Source of the DNA: a virus
Virus record (IMG/VR): IMGVR_UViG_3300050343_000063
Location: 1-30,254 of that record
Direction: 5' to 3' (one strand)
DNA: 30,254 nt
In this document: positions 13,475 through 22,571 of the stretch, one piece after another
Numbering within the stretch: position 1 is the first letter of the stretch
Layout of the letters: every line of letters starts with the position of its first letter
Translations under genes and position numbers: made by a program
Notes under the pieces: generated by a model
The model's input: the letters and a program-made list of their open reading frames with translations, nothing else
What the model was told of the DNA's origin: nothing
Databases searched by the model: none

Positions 13475-15771
13475 ATGGTTACAAAGAAATGAAATAGAAT
13501 TAGAAGTAGACCCTGAGACCGGAGGCGTGACTTATAATGAAGCAAGCGTAAGACCTGACACTTCTTCAAGAAAAGATTGGGAAGATACTTATAGAAAAGG
13601 TTTAGATCTTTTAGGTTTTAAATACGAAAAAGAACAGAACCTTTTCAAGGAGCAAGTGGTGCAACTCACCCTGTTCTTGCTGAAGCGGTTACACAATTTC
13701 AAGCGCAAGCTTACAAAGAATTATTACCAGCAGATGGTCCAGTTAGAACTCAAATAATAGGGATTTGATACAGCCAAAAAAAGACACAATCTAACAGAGT
13801 TAAAGATTTTATGAATTATCAAATCATGGAAAAGATGAAAGAGTATGAACCAGAGTTTGATCAAATGCTTTTTTATCTCCCTCTTAGCAGGTTCTGCTTT
13901 TAAGAAAGTTTATTATGATGATCTTTTAGGTAGAGCCGTTTCAAAATTTGTACCAGCAGATGATTTAGTTGTTCCGTACACTGCAACCTCATTAGAAGAT
14001 GCAGAAGCAATTATTCATCGTAATTAAAATTTCAGAAAATGATTTAAGAAAACAACAAGTTCTGGTTTTTATAGAGACATAGAATTAGGAAAACCTGGTT
14101 ACAGAAAATCTGAAGTTGAAAAAAAAGAAAGAGAACTAGAAGGAATTCTAAAGAAAGAAGAAGATGTCAATACATTTTAGAAATGTCATACTGATTTAGA
14201 TTTAGAAGGTTTTGAAGATATGGATCCAGAGATGGTGAACCAACAGGAATTAAACTTCCTTACATTGTAACTTTGAAGAAGAAGGGTAGAGAAATTTTAT
14301 CTATTAGAAGAAACTATGAAGCAGAAGATCCATTAAAAAAAAAATAAAATATTTTGTACATTTTAAATTTTTACCAGGAACTAGGTTTTTATGGTTTTGG
14401 TTTAATTCATATGATTGGTGGTTTATCTAGAACTGCAACAAGCTGCACTTAAGACAATTATTAGATGCAGGAACTTTATCTAACTTACCAGCAGGATTTA
14501 AACAAAGAGGTATTAGAATTAGAGATGATGCACAATCAATTCAACCTGGTGAGTTTAGAGATGTAGATGCACCTGGTGGAAATATTAAAGATCAGTTTAT
14601 GAATTACCATTTAAAGAACCAGACAACTTTATTACAATTAATGGGAGTTGTAGTTAATGCAGGTCAAAGATTTGCATCAATTGCAGACATACAAGTTGGT
14701 GATGGAATCAACAAGCAGCAGTTGGAACTACAGTTGCTCTTCTTAGAACGTGGTTCTAGAGTTATGTCAGCGATTCACAAAAGATTTATGTTGGCTTAAA
14801 AATGAATTTAAATTATTAGCAGAGTATTTAAAACTTATATCTACCACAAGAATATCCTTATGATGTAGTTGGGTGGACAAAGAAATTAAACAACAGACTT
14901 TGATGATAAGGTAGATATATTACCAGTTGCTGATCCAAATATTTTTTCTCAAACACAAAGAATTTCTATGGCGCAAACGGAATTACAACTGGCACAATCA
15001 AATCCACAAATGCATAATTTGTATCAAGCATATAGATATGTATGAAGCATTAGGTGTAAAAATATATCAATGCAAGTTTTACCTCCACCCAACAACCCAA
15101 TGCCAAAAGATCCTGCATTAGAACACATTGATGCAATAGGTGGAAACCTTTTCAAGCTTTTCCTGGTCAAGATCATAGAGCACACATAGACTTCACACTT
15201 AAATTTTATGGCAACTAACATGGCTAGAAATAATCCAATGGTTATGGGTGCATTAGAAAAAAATATTTTTGAACATATTAGTTTAATGGCTCAAGAACAA
15301 GTTGAATTAGAGTACAGAGATGAGATGCAACAACTACAACAGATGCAAATGCAAATGGCACAACAGAACCCAGCTATGGCTCAACAGATACAAATGCAGT
15401 TATGCAGATGACTCAAAAGATTGAAGCAAGAAAAGCTCAACTAATTGCAGACATGATGGAAGAATTTATGAAGGAAGAACAAAAAATTACTTCACAATTT
15501 GACAATGATCCTATTGCAAAACTAAGAGCAAGAGAATTAGACCTTAGAGCACAAGAAAATGCAACGAAAAAAGAAAGAAGCTAAGAGAGAATGGACCTTG
15601 ATAAGATGAAAGCAATGATGAATCAACAAAATCAAGAAGAAAAACTTGAACAAAACGAAGAATTAGCAAAATTAAGAGCTGATACATCAATTGAAAAGAC
15701 TGTTTTAGTCAAAAACACTACCAAGTTCTGATTCAATGATGCCAAATGTTGCAATTATGCGTAAAGGCTAG
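13475..15771 (+). CDS. Portal protein (many frameshifts)
   Basis: About 765 codons, in the size range of large podovirus portals. Readable parts in order: EVDPETGGVTYNEASVRPDT, DWEDTYRKGLDLLGFKYEK, RVKDFMNYQIMEKMKEYEPE, FYLPLAGSAFKKVYYDDLLG, FVPADDLVVPYTATSLEDAE, GIRIRDDAQSIQPGEFRDVD, VVVNAGQRFASIADIQVGDG, RGSRVMSAIHKR, a Q- and M-rich helix (MQQLQQMQMQMAQQ) and the end PNVAIMRKG. The portal is the dodecameric channel for DNA at the capsid vertex. It follows terL in the order expected of a packaging module. The ribosome-binding site is AGGAGG. At least ten frame breaks, all of which look like base errors. Confidence 0.88.
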
Positions 15772-15818
15772 TGACAAAAACTAAAAAAACAGTTAAAATA
15801 AAATAATAAGGAGAAAAT

Positions 15819-16001
15819 ATGGAAAAATTAGATAAAATTGTTGAAATCAAGTCAGAAGACAAAATGAATCTTGAAATTGACCCAAGATCTAAGACTACAG
15901 CTGATGGTTCTTTCAACTATATCGCTAAAGGTGAAGAAGTTGAAGTAAGAGGAACTAAAAGAATGCTAAAAGAGAAGTCTAGAAAAGCTAAGTGGATCTA
16001 A
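15819..16001 (+). CDS. Small hypothetical virion-region protein
   Basis: 60 residues with a strong AAGGAG site before ATG 15819. Reads KIVEIKSEDKMNLEIDPRSK, TTADGSFNYIAKGEEVEV and a basic end. Compact and beta-rich. Located between portal and holin. Function unknown. Confidence 0.65.
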   Translation: MEKLDKIVEIKSEDKMNLEIDPRSKTTADGSFNYIAKGEEVEVRGTKRMLKEKSRKAKWI

Positions 16002-16002
16002 C

Positions 16003-16388
16003 ATGTGGTTATCGGCAATTAAATTAGCCGTATCTGCTGGAAGTAAGATTTACGCTAACAAACAAAAGACTAAAATGGCAATGTCAGAAGCACAACTCAT
16101 GCATGCTACTAAGATGGCCGAAGGTGAAGAAGCTTACCAGGGAAAACTTTTAGAAGCCCGACAATCGGACTGGAAGGACGAGGCGGTTTTGATAATTTAA
16201 GTTTGCCCGTGTTGGTGCTCGCTTGGGCAGTCGTATCGGATGATCCAACAGCGATGGACAAGGTAAAATTGTTCTTTGACATGTTCTCGCAGCTCCCGTC
16301 ATGGTTCACAAATCTTTGGATCCTTGTCGTGGCGAGCATTTATGGTATAAAGGGAACACAAATATTTAGAAACGGAGGAAAAAAATAA
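16003..16388 (+). CDS. Holin-like membrane protein (one frameshift)
   Basis: Starts at ATG 16003: WLSAIKLAVSAGSKIYANKQ, then a helical middle (SEAQLMHATKMAEGEEAY) and WKDEAVL. The frame breaks near 16195 and continues with the hydrophobic segment LPVLVLAWAVVSDDP and a second segment WFTNLWILVVASIYGIKG, ending in a basic tail. The charged helix plus C-terminal membrane segments resembles the GTA-type three-TM holins (PF11351, from memory). It would form pores in the inner membrane at lysis. No endolysin was recognised nearby. Confidence 0.6.
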
Positions 16389-16629
16389 TGAGAAAATATT
16401 AGAAACAAAAACTAAAGTAAAGGTGCTAATAAAAATCAAAAAACTCTTAACTGCAAGGGAAAGAAAAAGCACAAAAAACTTAAAAAAGGTGGTAAACCAG
16501 AATTAAAAAAGAAAATTTTAATGTCTAAATATAATGGTAAAAAGAAAAAAAAGCACAAAAAACTACCAGAAGCATTAAAGAAAAAAATCAATGATGAAAA
16601 AAGAAAAATCACCTATGGGTAAAGTATAA
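16388..16629 (+). CDS. Very lysine-rich small protein (frameshifted)
   Basis: ATG 16388 overlaps the holin stop (TAATG). After a break near 16420 it reads GANKNQKTLNCKGKKKHKK, LKKGGKPELKKKILMSKYNG and KKKKKHKKLPEALKKK. The end may be a stop at 16622 or, after another shift, a tail SPMGKV with a stop at 16629. About 75 residues, extremely basic. Such proteins may bind nucleic acid or help DNA condensation; this is inference. Confidence 0.55.
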
Positions 16630-17054
16630 TGGCTAAACTTTGTGCAAAAGGCAAAGCAGCTGCCAAAAGAAAATTTAAAGTATATCCTTCGGCGTACGCT
16701 AACATGTATGGTTCAGGAGTTTGTTCAGGTAAAATTACACCAGGTGGTAAAAAAGGAAGTCGAAAAAAAGCTAATGGTGGTCACAAAAAAGAAAATAATG
16801 TGCGTTCTTATTATTCAGAAGGTGGTTTAAGAAAATGGGTATCAGAGAAATGGGTAGACATTGGAGCACCGAAGAAGAACGGGAAGTATCAACCATGCGG
16901 GAGAAGCAAAGGGAGCAAGAGGAAATATCCAAAATGCGTACCACTTGCAAAAGCCACACGGATGACAAAGTCGCAAAAGGCGAGTGCTGTCAAACGAAAA
17001 AGAGCTGCAGGTAATCCTGGCGGTAAACCAACTAACGTAAAAACATTTGCATAA
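16629..17054 (+). CDS. DUF5872-like basic protein
   Basis: 141 intact residues, strongly basic. Recognised from LCAKGKAAAKRKFKVYPSAY, GLRKWVSEKWVDIGAPKKNG, YQPCGRSKGSKRKYPKC and TKSQKASAVKRKRAAGNPGG, which match what I recall of DUF5872. The biochemical role is unknown; the cysteines and basic patches suggest a compact nucleic-acid-binding or virion protein. Its start overlaps the previous stop and its stop overlaps the next start (TAATG at both). Confidence 0.75.
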   Translation: MAKLCAKGKAAAKRKFKVYPSAYANMYGSGVCSGKITPGGKKGSRKKANGGHKKENNVRSYYSEGGLRKWVSEKWVDIGAPKKNGKYQPCGRSKGSKRKYPKCVPLAKATRMTKSQKASAVKRKRAAGNPGGKPTNVKTFA

Positions 17055-17215
17055 TGAATTTAGAAAAAGATTTATGAAAGAAAAAATTAAGAAAAGAAAA
17101 AGCATTAAAAGAATCTGCTATTGCTCAACTTAGAAAAAGAAGTAAAGACTCTGTTGCTAGACCTAGAGCAGAAAAAAATATTTTATCAACTAACCCAGAG
17201 ATGCAAAAAATCTAA
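17054..17215 (+). CDS. Small basic helical protein (frameshift)
   Basis: ATG 17054 overlaps the upstream stop. It reads MNLEKDL, breaks, and resumes KKLRKEKALKESAIAQLRKR, SKDSVARPRAEKNI, STNPEMQKI to TAA 17213-17215. About 53 residues. Part of a run of basic genes. Function unknown. Confidence 0.55.
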
Positions 17216-17513
17216 TGAGAAAAAAAGAAAACCCTATTAGAAAAACAACTACAGGTAACCAGGTGCTAATTATAGACCAACAAAATCAGGTGCTGGTATG
17301 ACTGCTAAAGGTGTAAGAGCTTATAGAGCAGCGAACCCTGGATCAAAATTAAAAACAGCCGTAACTGGTAAAGTCAAGAAAGGTTCAGCAGCTGCTAAAC
17401 GTAGAAAGTCATATTGTGCAAGATCACTTGGACAACTTAAACGATCTTCTGCTAAAACTAGAAATGATCCTAATTCTAGAATTAGACAAGCTAGAAGACG
17501 TTGGAAATGCTAG
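17215..17513 (+). CDS. DUF6321-like basic protein (frameshift)
   Basis: ATG 17215 overlaps the previous stop. It reads MRKKENPIRKTTTG, breaks near 17260, then GANYRPTKSGAGMTAKGVRA, YRAANPGSKLKTAVTGKVKK, RRKSYCARSLGQLKR and IRQARRRWKC. The GAGMTAKG...YR.ANPGSKLKTAVTG pattern and the closing ARRRWKC match my memory of DUF6321. Function unknown; probably nucleic-acid binding given the charge. About 98 residues. Confidence 0.7.
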
Positions 17514-17674
17514 ATAGATTAGTATATAGATTTTTTGGTTTTTTAGATGATGCCATTGCATTTGTTGAAACAGGTGCTATAAGAATGACTGAATGGTGTT
17601 GGCATTCAAGAGTAAATTTATTAAACAAAAGGAGAAAGAAAAATGTTAAACGAAGAAACAGTAATAATTCATAA
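17507..17674 (+). CDS. Small hypothetical protein
   Basis: 55 residues starting within the last codons of the previous gene: MLDRLVYRFFGFLDDAIAFV, ETGAIRMTEWCWHSR, then a basic end. An amphipathic aromatic helix at the start could associate with membrane. It overlaps the next gene by 32 bases. No family recognised. Confidence 0.5.
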   Translation: MLDRLVYRFFGFLDDAIAFVETGAIRMTEWCWHSRVNLLNKRRKKNVKRRNSNNS

Positions 17675-17891
17675 AGTACAAAAACATCTTAAAGAGTCTT
17701 ATCAAGATATAGCAGATGCCATGATAGGTGGTGCTATTGACAATATGGAAAAATACAAGTATATGATGGGACAGGCACATGCCTATTTAAAAATATCACA
17801 GGAAATCTCTAACCTGCTAGAACCAAAGGAGCAAAAAAATGATACTGAAAGACCAGAAAACGTCGTCGACTTCGGAAGACCCGAAAGTTAA
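17643..17891 (+). CDS. Small helical hypothetical protein
   Basis: 82 residues with a good ribosome-binding site (AAAGGAGAAAG). Helical: IHKVQKHLKESYQDIADAM, NMEKYKYMMGQAHAYLKISQ, then a charged, flexible end. A common type between the basic genes and the co-chaperonin. Overlaps the GroES-like gene by 53 bases. Function unknown. Confidence 0.65.
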   Translation: MLNEETVIIHKVQKHLKESYQDIADAMIGGAIDNMEKYKYMMGQAHAYLKISQEISNLLEPKEQKNDTERPENVVDFGRPES

Positions 17892-18299
17892 ATCGGCACT
17901 ATTAAATAAATACGAAGAAGACAATCAAAAAGAAATAGACGGTTACGAACGTCTTAAAACAAAAGAATCAAATAAATTACCTAAACCAACTGGATGGAGA
18001 TTAGTTGTTCTTCCTTTTAAAATGAAGGAAAAAACTAAAGGTGGATTAATCTTGGACAAGATACTTTAGAAAGACAACAAGTAGGATCTACTTGTGGTTT
18101 AGTTCTTGCAATGGGTCCACATTGTTATGACAAAGATAAATTTCCTGAAGGACCTTGGTGTAAAAAAGGTGATTGGGTTATCTTTGCAAGATATGCTGGA
18201 TCAAGAATCCAAATAGATGGTGGGGAAATAAGAATGCTAAATGATGATGAAGTTTTAGCAACCATTGAAAACCCTGAAGATATACTTCATCAATATTAA
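17839..18299 (+). CDS. groES-like: GroES-like co-chaperonin (one frameshift)
   Basis: About 153 residues: a charged N-terminal extension of about 50 residues, then a Cpn10 core. Landmarks are PKPTGWRLVVLPF, the mobile-loop-like KTKGGLIL, TLERQQVGSTCGLVLAMG, WCKKGDWVIFARYAG and DDEVLATIE. One frame break near 18055 after GGLIL. GroES caps the GroEL cage; phage versions (T4 gp31 is the known case) pair with host GroEL to fold capsid protein. It lies just before scaffold and capsid genes. No GroEL is in the window. Confidence 0.82.
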
Positions 18300-18318
18300 T
18301 CATAGAAGGAGATAAACT

Positions 18319-19326
18319 ATGCCAGACGTAGAAGAATAATAAAGTCGATATAGATACATCAGGGTCCAGAATGGATGTTGATTCCTGAAGAAAAAATTCA
18401 ACAGAAATTGAACAACCTGAAGTAAAAGAAGAACCAACAGTAAGACCTGTTGTAGAAGAAAGAACTTCTGAAGATAAAACGTTTGAAAATGAACGTGAAA
18501 TTAAACTAGAAGAAAAGAAAGAAGATCTGAAAAGGACGATAAAGAAAAAGAATTAGAAAAATATTCTGATGGAGTACAAAGAAGAATAGCTAAACTTACA
18601 CATAAATGGAGAGAAGCTGAGAGACAAAAAGATGAAGCTTTAACTTATGCTCAATCACAAATAAAAGCAAAAGAAGAAGCTGAAGCAAAAATCTCTAAAT
18701 ACGAACCTGAGTTTTTAAAAAATGCTGAAGATAGTATTACTAATGGTTTAGCAGCAGCAAAAGCAAAACTTGCAGCAGCAAGAGAAGCTGGAGATATTAA
18801 TGCTGAAGTAGAAGCTCAAACTGCAATTTCTGAACTTGGTTATAAAAAGCTAAATTTAAAGAAACTAAAGTTGCTCAAGAAGAATATAAATCAACAAAGA
18901 AAAGAAGTTAACAACCAGAAATAAACTTAAATAGACAACAAGCAGCACAAGGAACACCTGATCCTAAGGCTGAAACATGGGCATCTAGAAATGCTTGGTT
19001 TGGTCAAGATACAGCTATGACTTATACTGCTTTTGATCTACATAAGAAACTTACAGAACAAGAGGGTTATGATCCTCAATCTGATGAGTATTATTCTGAA
19101 ATAGATAAAAGAATAAGACTTGAATTCCCCCACAAATTTGATACAAATAGATCAGATAAAGGGGAAACGACCAAACCCGTACAAACAGTAGCTAGTGCGA
19201 AGCGAAGTACAAATACTGGTCGCAAAACTGTGAGACTCACATCCATCACAGGTAGCAATCGCTAAAAAATTAGGTGTGCCACTAGAAGAATATGCGAAAC
19301 AATTAAAAATCACGAAGGAGGCATAA
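18319..19326 (+). CDS. Capsid scaffolding protein (frameshifts)
   Basis: Starts at ATG 18319 behind AGAAGGAGATA. A long acidic, glutamate-rich start (EQPEVKEEPTVRPVVEERT), then a helical middle (YSDGVQRRIAKLTHKWREAE, AKAKLAAAREAGDINAEVEA), ending with PQSDEYYSEIDKRIRLEFPH and, after a last shift, KKLGVPLEEYAKQLKITKEA. About 335 residues. The acidic, helical build and position just before the head genes are typical of scaffolds, which are removed before DNA entry. Confidence 0.75.
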
Positions 19327-19330
19327 GCAT

Positions 19331-19795
19331 ATGGAAAATAATAATGACAAAAGAGCATCCCGTGCGAGTCAAACAAGAGAAAAAGAAGCTAAGAAAAAAG
19401 TTTGGACTCCACCTTCATCTTTAGATGCACCCCCTGCACCAACAGGTTTTAAACACAGATGGATCAGAGTAGAATCTATGGGATTCCAAGACACTAAAAA
19501 CGTCGCTGGAAGAATTAGATCCGGATACGAGCTTGTAAGAGCTGATGAATATCCAGACTCAGACTTTCCAATTGTGGATGATGGCAAATACAAAGGGGTA
19601 ATCGGAGTAGGAGGCCTAGTGCTGGCTAGGGTACCGGAAGAGATTGCAGAACAACGAACTGACTATTATGTTAAACAAGCTCAAGACAACGTTGAAGCAG
19701 TAGACAACGATCTTATGAAGGAACAGCACCCAAGTATGCCGATCAATATTGATCGACAGACTCGTGTAACCTTCGGTGGTTCAAAGAAAAGTTAA
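19331..19795 (+). CDS. Conserved structural-region protein
   Basis: 154 intact residues. It starts 4 bases after the scaffold stop, with AAGGAGG overlapping the scaffold end. A basic start (ASRASQTREKEAKKK), then PPSSLDAPPAPTGFKHRWIR, GRIRSGYELVRADEYPDSDF, and IGVGGLVLARVPEEIAEQRT with a polar end. I recall similar proteins between scaffold and capsid genes in marine phages. Likely a virion or assembly protein. Confidence 0.7.
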   Translation: MENNNDKRASRASQTREKEAKKKVWTPPSSLDAPPAPTGFKHRWIRVESMGFQDTKNVAGRIRSGYELVRADEYPDSDFPIVDDGKYKGVIGVGGLVLARVPEEIAEQRTDYYVKQAQDNVEAVDNDLMKEQHPSMPINIDRQTRVTFGGSKKS

Positions 19796-19799
19796 TTTT

Positions 19800-19851
19800 T
19801 TAACGATTACTAGACCACTGGATAAACTAACCCGTGAGTGGAATGTCTCAC
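19800..19851 (+). promoter_or_regulatory. Weak promoter with hairpin at the predicted start
   Basis: TTAACG at 19800-19805, 17 bases, TAAACT at 19823-19828. The predicted start falls at GTGAG (19834-19838), which pairs with CTCAC (19847-19851) around an 8-base loop. AAGGAGG follows, then ATG 19870. The promoter boxes are each 4/6 matches; the hairpin is clear. Confidence 0.35.
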
Positions 19852-19869
19852 ATAAGGAGGACAAATACT

Positions 19870-20430
19870 ATGGCAAATCAAGACGCAGCTTTCGGTTTGA
19901 AAGCAATAGGAAAAGTTGGTCAGAATAGAGACAACCAAGGTTTATCTGAATATAGTATTGCTGCAAGTCGCAGCTGCGATCTATTTATCAATGGGATCCA
20001 GTGAAATGGCAGCCACTGGTACAATTACAGTGGCAGCAGGCTACAATACTTATTAGGATCACTAAATGGTGTTTTCTATACTGACGCTTCAACAAGCAAA
20101 CCAACATGGGCGAACCATCTGAATGCAAGTAACACTGCAACAGATATCGTTGGATTCGTTTCTGACGACCCTTACGAAAGGTTTGAAATACAATCAGATG
20201 CGGTGCAACTGCAGCAGCAACGTCGGTAAAATGCTGATATTGTATACGCAGCAGGTCTTCACCAGACTACATTTCAAAAGTAGATTAGATCATTCTGATC
20301 TAAACACTACTGCTCAACTAAGAGATATTGGGATATCAAAAGATCCAAATAATGACAGTAGGTTCTGCTAATGTTAATTTGGTTGTTATGATTAACGAGC
20401 ACTTCTTAAAAGGTACGGTAAGGAGTATAA
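19870..20430 (+). CDS. Capsid-associated structural protein (frameshifts; exact end unsure)
   Basis: Starts at ATG 19870 with a perfect AAGGAGG site. It reads ANQDAAFGLKAIGKVGQNRD, NQGLSEYSIAAS, then in shifted frames YQWDPVKMAATGTITV, SLNGVFYTDASTSKPTW, SNTATDIVGFVSDDPYERFE and SANVNLVVMINEHFLKGT, stopping just before the capsid gene. About 180 residues. I recall similar proteins directly before the major capsid protein in marine phage genomes; a decoration or stabilising role is likely. Confidence 0.6.
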
Positions 20431-21329
20431 ATGGCGATATAGAGGACAACTAGTTAAAGAACTAGAACCAGGTTTGAATGCACTATTCGGACTGGAATAT
20501 AAACGTTACGAGAATCAGCATGCTGAAATATACACTACTGAATCTTCAGACAGAGCGTTTGAAGAAGAAGTTATGTTATCAGGTTTTGCTCAAGCTCAGA
20601 CTAAAGCAGAAGGAAGTGGAGTTGTTTTTGACAATGCTCAAGAAACTTTCACTGCAAGATACACACATGAAACTGTGGCTCTTGCTTTTGCAATTACTGA
20701 AGAAGCTATTGAGGATAACTTGTATGACAGACTTGCTAGTAGATATACAAAAGCATTAGCTAGATCTATGGCGAACACTAAACAAGTTAAAGCGGTAAAC
20801 CTTTAATTAATGGTTTCGGTACATTCACTTCAGGTGATGGTTCTGCATTATTTGCAACTAACCACCCAACTGTAAGTGGAACTGTATCAAACACATTAGC
20901 AACGGCTTCGACTTGAACGAAACTTCACTAGAGCAATCATTAATTGACATTGCTGCAATGACAGACGAAAGAGGTCTAAAAATTGCTGCAAGAGGTGTTA
21001 AAATGATTATCCCTTCTGAACTTCAGTTCACTGCTGAGAGACTTATGAAGTCTCAAGGTAGAGTTGGTACTGCTGATAATGACATCAACGCAATCGCGTC
21101 AATGGGAATGGTTCCTCAAGGTTATAGAGTGAACAATTTCTTAACTGATCCAGATGCATTCTACATTATCACTGACGTGCCTAATGGTATGAAGTACTTT
21201 GACAGAGCAGCTATTAAAACTGCAATGGAAGGTGACTTTGACACTGGTAACGTAAGATACAAAGCTAGAGAAAGATACTCATTTGGTGTATCTGACTATA
21301 GAGGTATTTTTGCATCACCAGGTGCATAA
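20431..21329 (+). CDS. Major capsid protein (frameshifts)
   Basis: About 298 residues from ATG 20431 (AAGGAG site). Readable regions: RGQLVKELEPGLNALFGLEY, ARYTHETVALAFAITEEAIE, DNLYDRLASRYTKALARSMA, then LNETSLEQSLIDIAAMTDER, GTADNDINAIASMGMVPQGY, and GNVRYKARERYSFGVSDYRG with end IFASPGA. This pattern is that of HK97-fold capsid proteins of the Mu gpT-like group. Breaks near 20440, 20800 and 20910 leave no missing core. The hairpin at 21344 follows. Confidence 0.92.
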
Positions 21330-21343
21330 TAATTAGAAATTTT

Positions 21344-21365
21344 GAGGCGGACACAGTTCCGCCTC
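21344..21365 (+). terminator. Hairpin after the capsid gene
   Basis: GAGGCGGA (21344-21351) pairs perfectly with TCCGCCTC (21358-21365) around CACAGT. There is no T run after it, so it may be a partial terminator, or an RNA-processing or stabilising hairpin giving more capsid message than downstream message. Confidence 0.7.
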
Positions 21366-21389
21366 ATTATGAAAGTAGAAAGGAATTTC

Positions 21390-21650
21390 ATGAAAAAATT
21401 TACAGTTACAATAAATGCCTACGATCATTACGCAAAATTTGAAGTGTTATCAGAAGATAATGCTATTTCCCTTGAACAAGCCATAGTTGACAAACTAGGA
21501 GAAAATGTTATAAAATGGGAACATATCGGAGCTAAAGTATTTGCTTCCGATAAATACAGAATAACCTATGAGGAGGTTATAGATGATACAAGACCTATAC
21601 AAACAAAAAAGGTCCTTGGAGTTGAAGTGGGAACAGGAGCATCTCTCTAA
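21390..21650 (+). CDS. Small hypothetical protein after capsid
   Basis: 86 residues from ATG 21390 (AAGGAATTTC upstream). Reads FTVTINAYDHYAKFEVLSED, then EQAIVDKLGENVIKWEHIGA and KVFASDKYRITYEEV. Alternating strands and helix; compact. An upstream in-frame ATG at 21372 is less likely because the ribosome-binding site favours 21390. Function unknown. Confidence 0.65.
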   Translation: MKKFTVTINAYDHYAKFEVLSEDNAISLEQAIVDKLGENVIKWEHIGAKVFASDKYRITYEEVIDDTRPIQTKKVLGVEVGTGASL

Positions 21651-21793
21651 CGATAGATACACTCTTGAGATGGTTAGAATTGACGATAAAGTCAAACAAG
21701 ATCATCACAGACATCAAGCTTGAAGAAGCTAGAATTGCTCACTTACAGAACACTGTTGAAGGTTCTGCTCCTGAAGTTTCAGTAGCTACTTAA
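21583..21793 (+). CDS. Small coiled-coil protein (one frameshift)
   Basis: ATG 21583 with a strong AGGAGG inside the previous gene, overlapping it by 68 bases. Reads MIQDLYKQKRSLELKWEQEH, LSNDRYTLEMVRIDDKVKQD, then after a break DIKLEEARIAHLQNTVEGS and APEVSVAT. About 70 residues, all helical. Function unknown. Confidence 0.6.
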
Positions 21794-21841
21794 TCAAAAG
21801 CTACATCGTTGGAAAAATTCCACTCCACACTGTAGGACTTC

Positions 21842-21916
21842 TTGCACTCTACTCAAAACTAGTATATAAAAAACTCACTATACATAAATTAATATTCTGC
21901 ATAGACGCAGTATAGT
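21842..21916 (+). promoter_or_regulatory. Promoter TTGCAC-N17-TATAAA with hairpin at the predicted start
   Basis: TTGCAC at 21842-21847, 17 bases, TATAAA at 21865-21870. Seven bases further, ACTATAC (21877-21883) pairs with GTATAGT (21910-21916). Further on, CCTAG (21923-21927) can pair with CTAGG (21945-21949), which covers part of the AGGAG ribosome-binding site of the gene at 21959. This suggests a separately regulated transcript for the connector and tail genes. Confidence 0.55.
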
Positions 21917-21958
21917 CGACGGCCTAGAGACTATGTAGAATAAACTAGGAGAATAATC

Positions 21959-22218
21959 ATGGCAAATACTACATTTTCAGGACCGGTACGAAGGAAAATA
22001 CTTTTGTAAATACAGGTCAAGATGGAGCTAATACATTAACTATTAGTCCAAATGCTAATGATGGTATTTTGTACGCTGGATCTTTAACAGATGATAAAGA
22101 TATTATTAATACAAAATCTACATCAAAAGTTGGTGACTTTATAGTATGTGCATCTTTGAACTCAACAGCTCATTGGACAGTTGTTGATGTGCAAGGTGTA
22201 TTTGCTAACAAAGCATAA
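21959..22218 (+). CDS. Small virion protein (frameshift)
   Basis: ATG 21959, MANTTFSGPV, then after a break ENTFVNTGQDGANTLTIS, DGILYAGSLTDDKDIINTKS and DFIVCASLNSTAHWTVVDVQ, ending GVFANKA. About 86 residues, beta-rich, threonine- and asparagine-rich. A decoration or head-surface role is plausible but not proven. Followed by the UUCG hairpin. Confidence 0.6.
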
Positions 22219-22229
22219 TAAATAATTAG

Positions 22230-22249
22230 TGTGGACCTTCGGGTCCACA
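22230..22249 (+). terminator. Hairpin with cUUCGg tetraloop
   Basis: TGTGGACC (22230-22237), loop TTCG, GGTCCACA (22242-22249): a perfect 8-base stem with the very stable UUCG loop. No immediate T run follows. It lies between two virion genes and could terminate transcription partially or protect the upstream RNA. Confidence 0.7.
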
Positions 22250-22276
22250 TAAAATTAATTTTAAGGAGAAAATAAT

Positions 22277-22563
22277 ATGTCATCAGACCAAAAATTTACA
22301 ACACTTACAGCTGACGGACAGGTAAAAACTGCTTCAGGAGGATCTACTAATATTACCTCTAGAGTTACATACATTCAAGCTACAGGAGTTACAAATATAA
22401 AACTTTATGATGCAGCAACTGCATCTGGAGCATTAGTATTTGAATCTACTTTTGGAAGTGAAGGATTAGATCTTATATACCTGGAAACGGAATTAGATTT
22501 GAAAATACTATCTATGCAGATGTAACTGGAACAGGATCTGTTACTATCGGATATACTGGCTAG
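22277..22563 (+). CDS. Small virion-like protein (one frameshift)
   Basis: ATG 22277 with AAGGAG. Reads SSDQKFTTLTADGQVKTASG, SRVTYIQATGVTNIKLYDAA, ALVFESTFGSEGLD, then after a break near 22477 IYADVTGTGSVTIGYTG. About 94 residues, beta-sandwich-like composition. Its stop is 9 bases before the next ATG. Probably a virion decoration or neck-associated protein; inferred. Confidence 0.6.
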
Positions 22564-22571
22564 GAGGCTAA

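Noticed and set aside
13475-15771. Several short independent genes between 13.5 and 15.8 kb
   Set aside because: They join in order into one portal protein; the splits are frame breaks.
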